From positions 248,001 to 312,000 of the forward strand of contig NZ_JALNTY010000001.1 in assembly GCF_023161965.1 (NCBI RefSeq): DNA of 64,000 bases, written 5' to 3'. Positions within the stretch are counted from its first letter, which is position 1; the number at the start of each line of letters is the position of its first letter. The DNA comes from Anaerosoma tenue. GTDB taxonomy: Bacteria; Actinomycetota; Coriobacteriia; Anaerosomatales; Anaerosomataceae. A program made the position numbers and the translations under genes. This document shows positions 31,790 through 41,813 of the stretch, in pieces. The notes below the pieces were generated by a model. The model was not told the DNA's origin and made no database searches. It saw only the letters and a list, made by a program, of their open reading frames with translations.

Positions 31790-33244
31790 TCAGAGAGCGG
31801 CCTCGATCCTGCGGATGGTCCGCTCTTTTCCGAGGAGCGCGAGCGACTCGAAGAGCGGCGGGCTGACGGTGGACCCCGTCACCGCCACGCGGACCGCCTG
31901 GAACACGACCTTCGGTTTCACCTCAAGGGTGACGGCCAGGTCTCTGAGTGTCTGCTCGATCGCGTCGTGTTTCCAATCGGCGATAGTCCCGAGCGCCTCG
32001 AGTGCCGCCTGCAGCGACCGGCGGGCGTCGTCGGTGGCGAGCGCCTTGTCCGCCGCGGCGGGTTCGATGGCGACTGTCTCGCCGAAGAGGAACGCGAGCA
32101 TCGCGGGGATATCGGTCATCCTTCTCGCGCGCTCGGCCACCAGCGGAACGAGCGCTTGGTACCAGTCCGGTCGTGCGGCGAAGTCTTCTTCAGTGGCAAG
32201 ACCGGCTTTCGCGAGCCAGGTGATCATGCGCTTGGCGAGAGCGTCGGCGGACATCTCGCGGATATACGCGCCATTCATCCACTCCAGTTTGTCGAAGTCG
32301 AAGATGGCGGGGTTTTTCGAGATGCGTTCGAGCGAGAACTGCGAGGCAAGGGTCTCACGCGAGATGATCGTGGTCTCCCCGTCGAGGGACCAGCCGAGCA
32401 GCGCGAGGTAGTTGAGCAGCGCCTCAGGGAGGTAGCCCTCGTCGCGGAAAGCCTCCACCGATGTTGCGCCGTGCCGCTTCGAGAGCTTCTTCCCGTCGGC
32501 CCCCCAGATCATGGAAAGGTGAGCGAAACGCGGTACCGGTGCGCCCAACGCTTCGAAGACCAGTATCTGGCGGGGCGTGTTGGAGAGATGGTCGTCGCCG
32601 CGGATCACGTGGGTGATCCGCATGTCCACATCGTCCACGACGGTGGCGAAGTTGTACGTAGGCGTCCCGTCGGTCCTGGCAAGGACGAAGTCGTCCATGG
32701 CGCTCGACGGGAACGCCGTCTCGCCGCGTACAGCGTCATCCACGACGATATCGGAGCGGTCGAGCGGCACAGCGAGTCGCCAGACATGCGGTTCACCTGC
32801 ATCCATGCGGGCGCGAACCTCGCCGGGATCGAGGCGGCGGCATGTGCGGTCGTACCCGGATGGTCCGTCGCTCTGACGCGCAGCGGCGCGCTTTGCCTCA
32901 AGCTCGTCAGCCGTGCAGAAACAGGGGTAAGCCGAACCCGACGCCTTCATGTGGTCGAGTGCGCGGGCATAGTGCGCGCCCCGCTGCGTCTGGAAGTACG
33001 GTCCGAGGTCACCGCCCACCTCGGGTCCCTCGTCCCACTCGATCCCGAGCCAACGCAACGACCGCATGATCTGCGCGGTGTTCTCATCAGTGGAGCGTTC
33101 CGGATCGGTGTCGTCTATGCGGAGCACGAACGTGCCACCGGTCGCACGGGCGAAGGCCCAGTTGTAGACGGCGGTACGGGCGCCGCCGATGTGGAGCGCG
33201 CCGGTGGGACTCGGGGCGAAACGGACACGGGGGGATACGGACAC
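31790..33244 (-). CDS. gltX: Glutamyl-tRNA synthetase
   Basis: Class I synthetase charging tRNA-Glu. 484 residues from GTG 33244, which follows AAGGAG by 4 nt. RFAPSPTGALHIGGART holds the HIGH motif, LRIDDTDPERS and IRGDDHLSNTPRQ are family blocks, KLSKRHG is the KMSKS loop, and a helical anticodon-binding domain ends the protein. With GlnRS present it is probably a discriminating enzyme specific for tRNA-Glu. It is 22 nt downstream of psiE on the same strand and is followed by both Glx tRNAs. Confidence 0.95.
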   Translation of the reverse strand: MSVSPRVRFAPSPTGALHIGGARTAVYNWAFARATGGTFVLRIDDTDPERSTDENTAQIMRSLRWLGIEWDEGPEVGGDLGPYFQTQRGAHYARALDHMKASGSAYPCFCTADELEAKRAAARQSDGPSGYDRTCRRLDPGEVRARMDAGEPHVWRLAVPLDRSDIVVDDAVRGETAFPSSAMDDFVLARTDGTPTYNFATVVDDVDMRITHVIRGDDHLSNTPRQILVFEALGAPVPRFAHLSMIWGADGKKLSKRHGATSVEAFRDEGYLPEALLNYLALLGWSLDGETTIISRETLASQFSLERISKNPAIFDFDKLEWMNGAYIREMSADALAKRMITWLAKAGLATEEDFAARPDWYQALVPLVAERARRMTDIPAMLAFLFGETVAIEPAAADKALATDDARRSLQAALEALGTIADWKHDAIEQTLRDLAVTLEVKPKVVFQAVRVAVTGSTVSPPLFESLALLGKERTIRRIEAAL

Positions 33245-33266
33245 GATACTCCTTCCGGATGTGCTA

Positions 33267-33698
33267 TCAGTGAGCGCCGGGGACGTCGGCATCCGCCGGC
33301 TGCCGCTTGTGCAGCAGGAACCACGTGATACCTACGGCGAGGATGAGGACGGCCAGCGCGATGGCCTTTTCGAGCATGTCCGGGCCGCTCTCGAAGATCA
33401 CGAGCTTCCGCACGACAGCGACGAGGCCAGCCTCGAGCACCGTACCGATGACGTTCTTGTGCTGCATGTAGGCCATCGCGATGCGGATCAACTCGATCAC
33501 GATGAACACCACGAGCACCGTGTCGATGGTCCGCGTGATTCCTTGGGGTGTCATGAAGCCGTCCGCGCGGGTGACCTCGAGCATCTTGATGACGATGTCC
33601 ACCACGCCGAGTGCGGCGAGTATCACGAGCAGGGCCGTCACAGCGGCCTCGATATACACGACGATCCGGTCGATCATCTCCACGGAGAACAGCTTCAT
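33267..33698 (-). CDS. PsiE-family membrane protein
   Basis: 143 residues with four hydrophobic segments (about 13-35, 55-78, 85-100 and 112-130). The pattern, including the motif HKNVIGTVLEAGLVAVVRKLVI, resembles phosphate-starvation-inducible PsiE proteins, whose function is unknown. ATG follows GGAG. Probably co-transcribed with gltX. Family assignment is from pattern recognition only. Confidence 0.7.
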   Translation of the reverse strand: MKLFSVEMIDRIVVYIEAAVTALLVILAALGVVDIVIKMLEVTRADGFMTPQGITRTIDTVLVVFIVIELIRIAMAYMQHKNVIGTVLEAGLVAVVRKLVIFESGPDMLEKAIALAVLILAVGITWFLLHKRQPADADVPGAH

Positions 33699-33730
33699 GG
33701 CGCTCCATCATCCGGCGGGTCCACGAGCAC

Positions 33731-33736
33731 ACTATA
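33731..33736 (-). promoter_or_regulatory. -10 element of psiE
   Basis: Minus-strand TATAGT, 33 nt upstream of the psiE ATG, with CTGCCA 17 nt further upstream that overlaps the -35 of the divergent metK promoter. Confidence 0.5.
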
Positions 33737-33752
33737 CCCGCTGCAGCCTCGC

Positions 33753-33781
33753 TTGGCAGGACCGCTGCCCCGTGCTATCGT
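33753..33781 (+). promoter_or_regulatory. Promoter of the SAM riboswitch-metK unit
   Basis: TTGGCA (33753-33758), a 17-nt spacer and TATCGT (33776-33781), with an extended TGC before the -10. Transcription would start about 33788, just before the aptamer. Confidence 0.7.
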
Positions 33782-33790
33782 GGCTGCGTT

Positions 33791-33916
33791 CTCATCACGA
33801 GGCAGCGCGTAAGCGCTGCAGAGGGCCGAGGGACCGCACCCTACGACGCCCCGGCAACCGACGCGAAAGTGCGCACGGTGCCACATTGCGGCAGACGGCG
33901 ACGTCTGGAAGATGAG
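33791..33916 (+). promoter_or_regulatory. SAM-I riboswitch (S box)
   Basis: CTCATC at 33791-33796 closes with GATGAG at 33911-33916 (P1). Between them are the S-box blocks GAGGGCCGAGGGACCGCACCC, ACGCCCCGGCAACC, and a GGTGCCA stretch, matching the SAM-I core. It lies upstream of the SAM synthetase gene and predicts feedback repression by SAM. SAM-IV, common in some actinobacteria, fits less well because the P1 layout and GAGGGA block are S-box-like. Confidence 0.88.
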
Positions 33917-33960
33917 GGAAGAACGCGGCGCACCACGCCAACGCTCATGTCCCTTGTCTG

Positions 33961-33989
33961 TCCAGGCAGGGGATTTTTCTTTGCCTGGA
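33961..33989 (+). terminator. Hairpin in metK leader
   Basis: 33961-33968 pairs with 33982-33989 (8 bp) around a T-rich 13-nt loop; a smaller GCCCGC/GCGGGC hairpin follows at 34002-34017 beside the ribosome-binding site. Either could be the output of the riboswitch. No T-run follows the stem. Confidence 0.5.
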
Positions 33990-34034
33990 CGGTAACGGCA
34001 GGCCCGCAGGCGCGGGCACCATGAAGGAGGTCCG

Positions 34035-35282
<1,248 letters not shown>

Positions 35283-35301
35283 ACGGCACCGCACCTGTGA
35301 G

Positions 35302-35327
35302 GGCCACCGGCGACGATGTCGGTGGCC
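35302..35327 (+). terminator. Terminator after metK
   Basis: GGCCACCG at 35302-35309 pairs with CGGTGGCC at 35320-35327 around a 10-nt loop, followed by TTCGCT. It begins 20 nt after the metK stop. Confidence 0.6.
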
Positions 35328-35332
35328 TTCGC

Positions 35333-35338
35333 TATGCT
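35333..35338 (+). promoter_or_regulatory. -10 element of priA
   Basis: TATGCT, 6 nt before the priA ATG, immediately after the metK terminator. The expected start of transcription is the A of the ATG. No Shine-Dalgarno is visible. Confidence 0.5.
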
Positions 35339-35344
35339 GCAACC

Positions 35345-37588
35345 ATGGAAACCGAAGCGCACATAGCCAGTGTGGTCGTCGACGTGCCAGCCCGGGCTCT
35401 CTCGGAGCCGTTCGACTACGCCGTTCCACCGGGGCTCCTCGGCAAGGTACGGGTGGGTGTGCCAGTCGCCGTGCCTCTCGGTCATCGCCGGGTGGTCGGC
35501 TATGTGGTCGGAACGCCCGCGCATTCCGACTACGATGGGGATCTCCGCCCGATCGACGGGGTGCTGGGCACGGCGGTCTTCGACGAGCATGCGCTGCAAG
35601 TGGCCGGATGGATCGCCTCCGAGTATGTCGCCCCGCTCTCCGAGGCGTTGAAGCTGTTCCTGCCCCCGGGTGGGGCTCCGCGGGTCGTCCGCGGCGATGA
35701 CGGTACTTGGCGATATGAAGGCCGACAGACCGCTCCCGCATCGGTGCAGCTCGTTTCGCGCAAGCCGCAGGCTGATGACTTCCAGCCGCGCCCGAACGCG
35801 GTGGTTCAGCGCGCGGTCCTCGAGGCTCTCTCCGCAGGACCGGTGACCCTGAGCGAGCTCACTGCCGGGATCGGTGGCGCACCAGCCGCTGTCCGGGCGC
35901 TGGCACGTTCAGGGGTACTGGAGATCACCGAGTCACGGCGGTACCGCCGGCCCACCGGCTCGTCCTCAGAAGCGCCCCGCCACGCGCACACTGCACAGCA
36001 GGCGGCAGCGGTCGAGCACATCGCCGGCGCGGTCGAACACGGGGGAGTGGTGGTGCTGGACGGTGTCACCGGGTCGGGTAAGACCGAGGTGTACCTCTCG
36101 GCGATCGAGGCTGTCGTCGCGCGTGGTCGTGGAGCGATCGTGCTCGTCCCGGAGATCTCACTCACTCCGCAGACGGTCGGCAGGTTCCGATCGCGCTTGG
36201 GGGACGACGTGGCGGTCATCCACAGCCGCCTCTCGGTGGGCGAGCGGTTCGACCAGTGGCAGCTTGCGCTCGAAGGACGTGTGAAGGTCGTCGTCGGCGC
36301 TCGTTCCGCGCTGTTCGCGCCTGTCAGGGACCTGGCGCTGGTCGTGATAGACGAGGAGCACGAACCTTCCTACAAGCAGGCGCAGTCGCCCCGGTACCAC
36401 GCGCGCGACGTCGCCGAACGGTTGGTGCGTGCACGGGGCGCGGCTCTCGTGCTCGGGTCAGCAACCCCGTCGATGGAGACACGACACCGGGCCAACGATG
36501 GCCGGTATTCCGTCGTACGGCTCACCGAGCGTGTCGGTGGAGGTGCGCCGGCCCCGGTAGAGGTGGTCGACATGGGCGCCGAGTTCAGCTCGGGGAACCG
36601 TTCGATCTTCTCGCGGCGCCTCACGACCGCGCTTGAACAGGTCGTGGAACGTGGCGAGAAGGCGGTCCTCTTCCTCAACCGCCGGGGCTTCGCATCGTTC
36701 CTCCTGTGCAGGGAGTGCGGATTCGTTCCCGAGTGCCCGTCGTGCAGTGTGTCGCTCACGTATCACGAGGATGGCGGACGGCTGCAGTGTCACCACTGTG
36801 GTCACACAGAGACGGTGCCCGCCACATGTCCCCGCTGTGGCAGCGCCTACCTGCGTCGGTTCGGGGCCGGTACGCAGCGTGCCGAGGCGGACCTGGCTGC
36901 GTTGTTGCCCGGGGTGCCGGTGGTCCGCATGGACGCCGACACCACGTCGCGCAAGGGCGGACATGAGACCGTGCTCGCGCGGTTCGAGGCTCAGAAGCAG
37001 GCGATACTGCTTGGCACCCAGATGATCGCCAAGGGTCTGGATTTCCCTGAGGTCACGCTGGTTGGCGTTCTCAATGCGGACACGAGCATGCACGTGCCGG
37101 ATTTCCGCGCTTCCGAGCGGACGTTCCAGCTTCTGGAGCAGGTGGCCGGGCGTGCAGGGAGGGGTACCCGTCCGGGACGCGTGATCATACAGACATACTG
37201 GGCGGACCATCCGGCGGTGCGTGCGGTCCAGGAACGTGATCCCGGGCTGCTGTACGGTCCCGAAGAAGCGGACCGGCGTTCGCTGGGATATCCGCCATAC
37301 GCCCGTATCGCCAACATCGGCTTCGCGGGGGCGCGCCAGACGGACGTGCGCGATGCCGCATCCATGTTCGCCGAGGGACTCCGGAAGGCGGTACCTGAGG
37401 GATGGAGCGTGCTGGGACCGTCACCCGCGCCGATAACGCGCATCAAGGGGCGATGGCGATGGCATGTGGTCGTGAAGTCGCCCGACGGATCCTCCATGCC
37501 GTCACTGCTCAGCCGGTTGGATGCGGAGATCACAGTGCCCGAGCAGGTCACCCGGACGATCGACGTCGATCCGGCAGGCATGTTGTAG
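35345..37588 (+). CDS. priA: Primosomal protein N' (replication restart helicase PriA)
   Basis: Superfamily 2 DNA helicase that restarts stalled replication forks. 747 residues: an N-terminal DNA-binding region (SEPFDYAVPPGLLGKVRVGV), Walker A GVTGSGKTEVY, Walker B DEEH, SATPS, and a zinc-binding insert with eight cysteines in CRECGFVPECPSC...CHHCG...CPRCGS, then GTQMIAKG and the C-terminal domain. The Walker motifs are intact, so it is probably an active helicase, unlike the ATPase-inactive PriA of mycobacteria. Predicted leaderless. Confidence 0.95.
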   Translation: METEAHIASVVVDVPARALSEPFDYAVPPGLLGKVRVGVPVAVPLGHRRVVGYVVGTPAHSDYDGDLRPIDGVLGTAVFDEHALQVAGWIASEYVAPLSEALKLFLPPGGAPRVVRGDDGTWRYEGRQTAPASVQLVSRKPQADDFQPRPNAVVQRAVLEALSAGPVTLSELTAGIGGAPAAVRALARSGVLEITESRRYRRPTGSSSEAPRHAHTAQQAAAVEHIAGAVEHGGVVVLDGVTGSGKTEVYLSAIEAVVARGRGAIVLVPEISLTPQTVGRFRSRLGDDVAVIHSRLSVGERFDQWQLALEGRVKVVVGARSALFAPVRDLALVVIDEEHEPSYKQAQSPRYHARDVAERLVRARGAALVLGSATPSMETRHRANDGRYSVVRLTERVGGGAPAPVEVVDMGAEFSSGNRSIFSRRLTTALEQVVERGEKAVLFLNRRGFASFLLCRECGFVPECPSCSVSLTYHEDGGRLQCHHCGHTETVPATCPRCGSAYLRRFGAGTQRAEADLAALLPGVPVVRMDADTTSRKGGHETVLARFEAQKQAILLGTQMIAKGLDFPEVTLVGVLNADTSMHVPDFRASERTFQLLEQVAGRAGRGTRPGRVIIQTYWADHPAVRAVQERDPGLLYGPEEADRRSLGYPPYARIANIGFAGARQTDVRDAASMFAEGLRKAVPEGWSVLGPSPAPITRIKGRWRWHVVVKSPDGSSMPSLLSRLDAEITVPEQVTRTIDVDPAGML

Positions 37589-37676
37589 GAGATGCGGCAC
37601 GCGTGGGCGCCGCCACGCCCTGTCGCACACCGGTGTAGAATACGTTGGTCGGAATCGCGAGAATGAAGGGGCGTCG

Positions 37677-38162
37677 ATGGAGGTCCTGCACCATCCCAAC
37701 CCGGTCCTCAAGGGCCGTGCACATGACGTTGATACCCAGGCGGACCAGGAGCTCCGGGAGCTCGTGCGCGCCATGGCGGAGACGATGTACGCCGAGAACG
37801 GCGTGGGCCTTGCCGCTCCCCAGGTGGGCGTGGACAAGCGCGTGATCGTGTTCGATGTCGATGATCGCCTGGCTGCGCTCTGCAATCCGGTGATAACGGA
37901 GTTCGGCGACGAGACGGTCGTGGACGAAGAAGGCTGCTTGTCGGTTCCGGGGGTCAATGTGCCGGTGGAACGATCGCAGCGTGTCGTCTGCCAGGGACTC
38001 ACGATCGAAGGCAGGGAGATCACGATCGAGGCCGAGGATCTGCTCGCGCGCGTCCTGCAGCACGAGATAGACCATCTGGACGGGATCCTGATCCTCGATC
38101 GAGCACCTGCGGAGATGAGGAAGTCGCTCATCAAGGCGTACAACGAGGCCAACAATCTGTAG
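37677..38162 (+). CDS. def: Peptide deformylase
   Basis: Removes the formyl group from nascent proteins. The 161-residue protein has all three motifs: GVGLAAPQVG (I), EGCLSVPG (II, metal cysteine) and HEIDHLDG (III, two metal histidines and the catalytic glutamate). ATG at 37677 follows AAGGGG. TAGAAT at 37636 may be its -10. It is followed by fmt, the enzyme that adds the formyl group, a common pairing. Confidence 0.96.
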   Translation: MEVLHHPNPVLKGRAHDVDTQADQELRELVRAMAETMYAENGVGLAAPQVGVDKRVIVFDVDDRLAALCNPVITEFGDETVVDEEGCLSVPGVNVPVERSQRVVCQGLTIEGREITIEAEDLLARVLQHEIDHLDGILILDRAPAEMRKSLIKAYNEANNL

Positions 38163-38181
38163 CCCGGCCGAAGGGGAGGGC

Positions 38182-39099
38182 ATGCGGATCGTCTTCATGG
38201 GCACTCCGGCCTTCGCGGTGCCGACGCTGGACATGCTCGCGCAGCGGCATGACGTGGCCCTCGTGGTGACGCAGCCCGACCGTGTGTCCGGCAGGGGAGG
38301 TCACAGCCGCTACTCTGCCGTGAAGAAGCGCGCTCTCGAGCTCGGCCTGCCCGTGCTCCAGCCCGCGCGCCTCGACGACGATGCCGTCTCGGACATCCGC
38401 GATGCCTCTCCGGAGGCGATCTGTGTCGCCGCGTTCGGCATGCTGCTCCCTCCGACGGTGTTGTCCGTCCCGCCACACGGTTGCCTGAACGTTCACGCGT
38501 CGCTGCTGCCGGCATATCGCGGCGCCGCACCGATCCAGCGGGCGATCCTCTCCGGCGACCGTGAGACCGGCGTCAGCATCATGCTCATGGAAGAAGGCCT
38601 CGACACCGGTCCGTACGCCCTTCAGCGCACGCTTCCCATCGAAGACCTGTATGCCGATGAGGTCGAGCTGCGGCTCGCCGGGCTGGGGGCGGATGCGCTG
38701 GCCGAGGTGTTGGCGGGTCTTCCTGACAGCGTCACGTGGACACCGCAGGACGCAGGCGAAGCGACGTACGCTGCGAAGATCACCAAGGACGACGTCGCCC
38801 TGGACCCTGAACTGCACGTGGACGAGGCCTTTCGTCGTGTTCGTGCCGCCACGCGCCGCGCGCCGGCCCGCGCCTGCCTGGGCGACCGCGAGGTCACTGT
38901 GAAGCGGGCCACGCCCGTCGAAGCGGACGTAGCCCCCGGGGGACTCTGTCTCGCTGACGGGTATCCAGTTCTCGGCTTCAGCGGCGGCGCGCTCCGGCTC
39001 GACGTGTTGCGCCCCGCGGGTAAGGGCGACATGTCGGGAAGGGACTGGGCTCGCGGAGCGCGGCTCGCCGCCGACGTCTGCTGGCGGTGCACCAGGTGA
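38182..39099 (+). CDS. fmt: Methionyl-tRNA formyltransferase
   Basis: Formylates initiator Met-tRNA with 10-formyl-THF. 305 residues; N-terminal formyltransferase domain with MGTPAFAVPTL, QPDRVSGRG, the catalytic N-H-D set in LNVHASLLPAYRGAAPIQ and EEGLDTG, then a C-terminal OB-fold tRNA-binding domain. It starts 19 nt after def. The GTGA overlap at its end couples it to rsmB. Confidence 0.96.
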   Translation: MRIVFMGTPAFAVPTLDMLAQRHDVALVVTQPDRVSGRGGHSRYSAVKKRALELGLPVLQPARLDDDAVSDIRDASPEAICVAAFGMLLPPTVLSVPPHGCLNVHASLLPAYRGAAPIQRAILSGDRETGVSIMLMEEGLDTGPYALQRTLPIEDLYADEVELRLAGLGADALAEVLAGLPDSVTWTPQDAGEATYAAKITKDDVALDPELHVDEAFRRVRAATRRAPARACLGDREVTVKRATPVEADVAPGGLCLADGYPVLGFSGGALRLDVLRPAGKGDMSGRDWARGARLAADVCWRCTR

Positions 39100-40439
39100 C
39101 CGTCGCACCCGCGCGTCAGAGCGCATTGCGGGTCCTTGCCCGGGTACGCAAGGACGCGGCGTTCAGTGGAGCCGCACTCTCTGCCGAGCTGCGCGCGCAT
39201 CCACTCCCAAGCGGCGATGCGGCGCTTGCGACGAGACTCGTGTACGGCGTTCTTGGTGCCCAGGGTGTCCTTGACGAGGCGATCGACATGCACATCGACC
39301 GCTCCATAGAGCCGAGGATCCGGGACGTGTTGCGTGTCGCCGCGTATGAGGCGCTCTTCAGTCATGCGCCCGTGTACGCCGTGGTGGATCAGGCGGTCGA
39401 TGCCGCCCGCAGGATCCGCCCCCAGGCGGCAGGTCTCGTCAACGCGGTCGCACGGCGCATCGCCGAGCGTGCCGAGGGGTTCCCGTGGGGCGATCCGGCA
39501 ACAGACAAGGACGCACTCGCTCGCGCGAGCGCTTGCCCGCGTTGGATCGTGGATGAGTACCTCGACGCCTTCGGGCAGGAGCGGGGACGAGCGGCGCTGA
39601 TGGCGTGCTCTGACGTCGCGCCCACCTACGTCCGGCTCGATCCGTTCGCCGCGCCCATCGCCGATACCCTGCGCTCGCTGGAACCCGCCGCGCCCCGCGC
39701 CTGCCCCGTGGACCCCGATTGCCTCGAGCTGACCGAGCCGGCGGGCGCGTTCTCGCGGGGGCCGCAGGCGGGATGGTTCGCGATGGATGCGGCGGCGCAG
39801 ATGGCGCCTCGGGCATGTGCGCCGCTCCCTGGCGAGCGGATACTCGACGTTGGAGCGGGCAGAGGGAACAAGACCTGCGCGCTCCAGTCGATCGCTGTCA
39901 GGGCCGGCGGCAGTGCATCGATCACCGCGCTGGAGCTCCACGGCGGCAAGGCCGAACGGCTCCGGGAGCGCCTGTCTTCGTCGGCTGTGCCGGACGTGAG
40001 CATCGTGACGGGAGACGCCTTAGACGCGGTCGACATCTTCGGCCCCGATTCGTTCGACTGCGTCCTGCTCGACGCTCCTTGCAGCGGTCTCGGTACGCTC
40101 CGCCGGTACCCGGAGAAGCGCTGGAGACTCGAGCCGTCAGACATCCCACGCATGGCTGAGCTGCAGACGAAGCTCCTGGCGGCGCTGGGGCGCGTGGTCC
40201 GGCCGGGCGGCCGCGTGGTGTACTCTACGTGCAGCGTGTCAACGCGGGAGAACGGTGCGGTCGTACAGCGGTTCTTGGGCGCCGGGTCCGGGGAGGATCT
40301 CGTCGCCGAGTCGATCGCGCCACTGGTCCCTCCCGAGTGGGGTACCTTCCTGGATAGGAGTGGTGCATTCCTGTCATGTCCGTCGGTGGGAGGTCCCGAC
40401 GGACACTACGTCGCGGTGTTGCGCCGCGGCACCTCATGA
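39096..40439 (+). CDS. rsmB: 16S rRNA (cytosine-967-C5)-methyltransferase RsmB
   Basis: N-terminal NusB-like RNA-binding domain (about 1-140) followed by a SAM-dependent methyltransferase with DVGAGRGNKT, DAPCSGLGTLRRYPEKRW and YSTCS, the two cysteines being the catalytic pair of RNA m5C methyltransferases. 447 residues from GTG 39096, chosen for the GTGA overlap with fmt; GTG at 39087 is an alternative that adds three residues. Confidence 0.92.
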   Translation: MTVAPARQSALRVLARVRKDAAFSGAALSAELRAHPLPSGDAALATRLVYGVLGAQGVLDEAIDMHIDRSIEPRIRDVLRVAAYEALFSHAPVYAVVDQAVDAARRIRPQAAGLVNAVARRIAERAEGFPWGDPATDKDALARASACPRWIVDEYLDAFGQERGRAALMACSDVAPTYVRLDPFAAPIADTLRSLEPAAPRACPVDPDCLELTEPAGAFSRGPQAGWFAMDAAAQMAPRACAPLPGERILDVGAGRGNKTCALQSIAVRAGGSASITALELHGGKAERLRERLSSSAVPDVSIVTGDALDAVDIFGPDSFDCVLLDAPCSGLGTLRRYPEKRWRLEPSDIPRMAELQTKLLAALGRVVRPGGRVVYSTCSVSTRENGAVVQRFLGAGSGEDLVAESIAPLVPPEWGTFLDRSGAFLSCPSVGGPDGHYVAVLRRGTS

Positions 40440-40462
40440 CCTCAGGAACAGAAGGAGGCGCT

Positions 40463-41428
40463 ATGCGTACCACCCGGATCGTCGAGATGCTCGAGGTCAC
40501 CGAGGCTGCAGCTTTGGCCGCGGGCCGCTGGATGGGCAAGGGCGACAAGCATGCGGCTGACGACGCCGCTGTCGAGGCGATGCGTACGGCGTTCAACCAG
40601 GTAGGGATGGACGGCACGATCGTCATCGGTGAGGGGGAGCGCGATGAGGCTCCGATGCTGTTCATCGGCGAGAAGGTCGGCTGCGGAGGCGAGCCGATCG
40701 ACATAGCGGTCGACCCGCTGGAGGGCACCAACCTGACCGCGTACGGTCAGCCCAACTCGCTTGCGGTGCTGGCCTTCGGGCCGAACGGGTCGCTCCTGCA
40801 CGCTCCGGACACCTACATGAACAAGGTCGCCGTTGGTCCGGCTGCCGCTGATGCGGTGCATATCGATCTCAGCCCCACGGAGAACATCCGCAACGTGGCC
40901 AAGGCACTGAAGCGGCCGGTGGAAGACCTCGTGGTGTGTATCCTCGACCGGGACAGGCACAGAGACCTGATCGCCGAGGTCCGTGCTGCGGGAGCACGTA
41001 TCCGCCTCATCAGCGACGGCGATGTGTTCGGTGCGGTGGCGACCGCGATCGAAGGTACCGGCATACACCTGTATCTTGGCATCGGCGCGGCTCCAGAGGG
41101 AGTGCTGGCATGTGCTGCGATGAAGTGCATCGGGGGCTGCTTCATGGGGCGGTTCGCGTGGAGGAACGAAGAGGAGCGGCAGCGTGCGATCACGATGGGT
41201 ACCCCGCATATCGACGGGATCCTGGAGATGGACACCCTTGTGAACACCGATGAGGCTGCGTTCATCGCCACAGGCGTCACCGACGGGGAGCTTCTTCGGG
41301 GCGTGAAGTACTTCGGGCAAGGGTCCAGGACGCACTCGATCGCGATGGAGAACAGCACAGGCACGGTGCGTTTCGTCGAGACGGTGCACCGTGCGGGTGC
41401 CGAGAAGTTCTGGGTGCGGAGAGACTAG
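40463..41428 (+). CDS. glpX: Class II fructose-1,6-bisphosphatase
   Basis: Gluconeogenic phosphatase. 321 residues. Family motifs are GEGERDEAPM, the metal-binding DPLEGT, ISDGDVFG, and MGRFAWRNEEER. ATG 40463 sits behind AAGGAGG. It lies 23 nt after rsmB. Its TAG stop shares the tetranucleotide CTAG (41425-41428) with the stop of the convergent FmdB-like gene. Confidence 0.94.
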   Translation: MRTTRIVEMLEVTEAAALAAGRWMGKGDKHAADDAAVEAMRTAFNQVGMDGTIVIGEGERDEAPMLFIGEKVGCGGEPIDIAVDPLEGTNLTAYGQPNSLAVLAFGPNGSLLHAPDTYMNKVAVGPAAADAVHIDLSPTENIRNVAKALKRPVEDLVVCILDRDRHRDLIAEVRAAGARIRLISDGDVFGAVATAIEGTGIHLYLGIGAAPEGVLACAAMKCIGGCFMGRFAWRNEEERQRAITMGTPHIDGILEMDTLVNTDEAAFIATGVTDGELLRGVKYFGQGSRTHSIAMENSTGTVRFVETVHRAGAEKFWVRRD

Positions 41429-41718
41429 TCGGTGGAGCCCGAGCCGGTGTCAGCGCCGGCGCAACCCGCGCAGCCAGAGGATTGCGACGTACATGCGGGG
41501 GAGTCCTTCCCGGAAGGGGAGGACTCCTTCTCCTGTGGACGGGTCCGGTAATCGGTGTTGTGGAAGCCGGATCCCTTGAACACCACGCCGACAGGACTGA
41601 ACACACGCTTCGCGTCCGATCCGCACGAGGCGCAACTCACCGGCTCGCGGTCGGTGATCGAACGATTCACCTCGAAGTCGAGACCGCACTTCGTGCAGCG
41701 GTAGTCGTACGCGGGCAT
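41425..41718 (-). CDS. FmdB-family zinc ribbon protein
   Basis: 97 residues starting MPAYDYRCTKCG, the hallmark of the FmdB/CxxC-CxxC regulatory-protein family: two CxxC knuckles (C8/C11 and a later CASCG) make a zinc ribbon. The C-terminus is Ser/Gly-rich with a CAGCAG motif. Role unknown; the original FmdB was linked to amidase regulation. ATG lies behind GGAGGA. It overlaps glpX tail-to-tail by CTAG. Confidence 0.85.
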   Translation of the reverse strand: MPAYDYRCTKCGLDFEVNRSITDREPVSCASCGSDAKRVFSPVGVVFKGSGFHNTDYRTRPQEKESSPSGKDSPACTSQSSGCAGCAGADTGSGSTD

Positions 41719-41797
41719 GGTTCCTCCAGGAGAGCGTGATCCAACGGAAGTGCAGGATACCCGCGCCACACCCGTGCGGCAAGACCGGCAGGGCAGT

Positions 41798-41806
41798 TGC
41801 TATACT
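41798..41806 (+). promoter_or_regulatory. Extended -10 promoter of the PASTA gene
   Basis: TGCTATACT; TATACT ends 7 nt before the GTG at 41814, so the predicted start of transcription coincides with the start codon. No Shine-Dalgarno and no clear -35. Confidence 0.6.
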
Positions 41807-41813
41807 CCCTCGC

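Noticed and set aside
33791-33916. SAM-IV riboswitch instead of SAM-I
   Set aside because: SAM-IV is frequent in some actinobacteria and shares core bases, but the closing CTCATC/GATGAG helix and the GAGGGA block followed by CGGCAACC fit the S box better. A covariance-model score would settle it.
37613-37641. A promoter for def (TAGAAT with an upstream -35)
   Set aside because: The -10 is good but no convincing -35 is found at the right distance and priA ends only 88 nt upstream, so I left it as a comment in the def entry.
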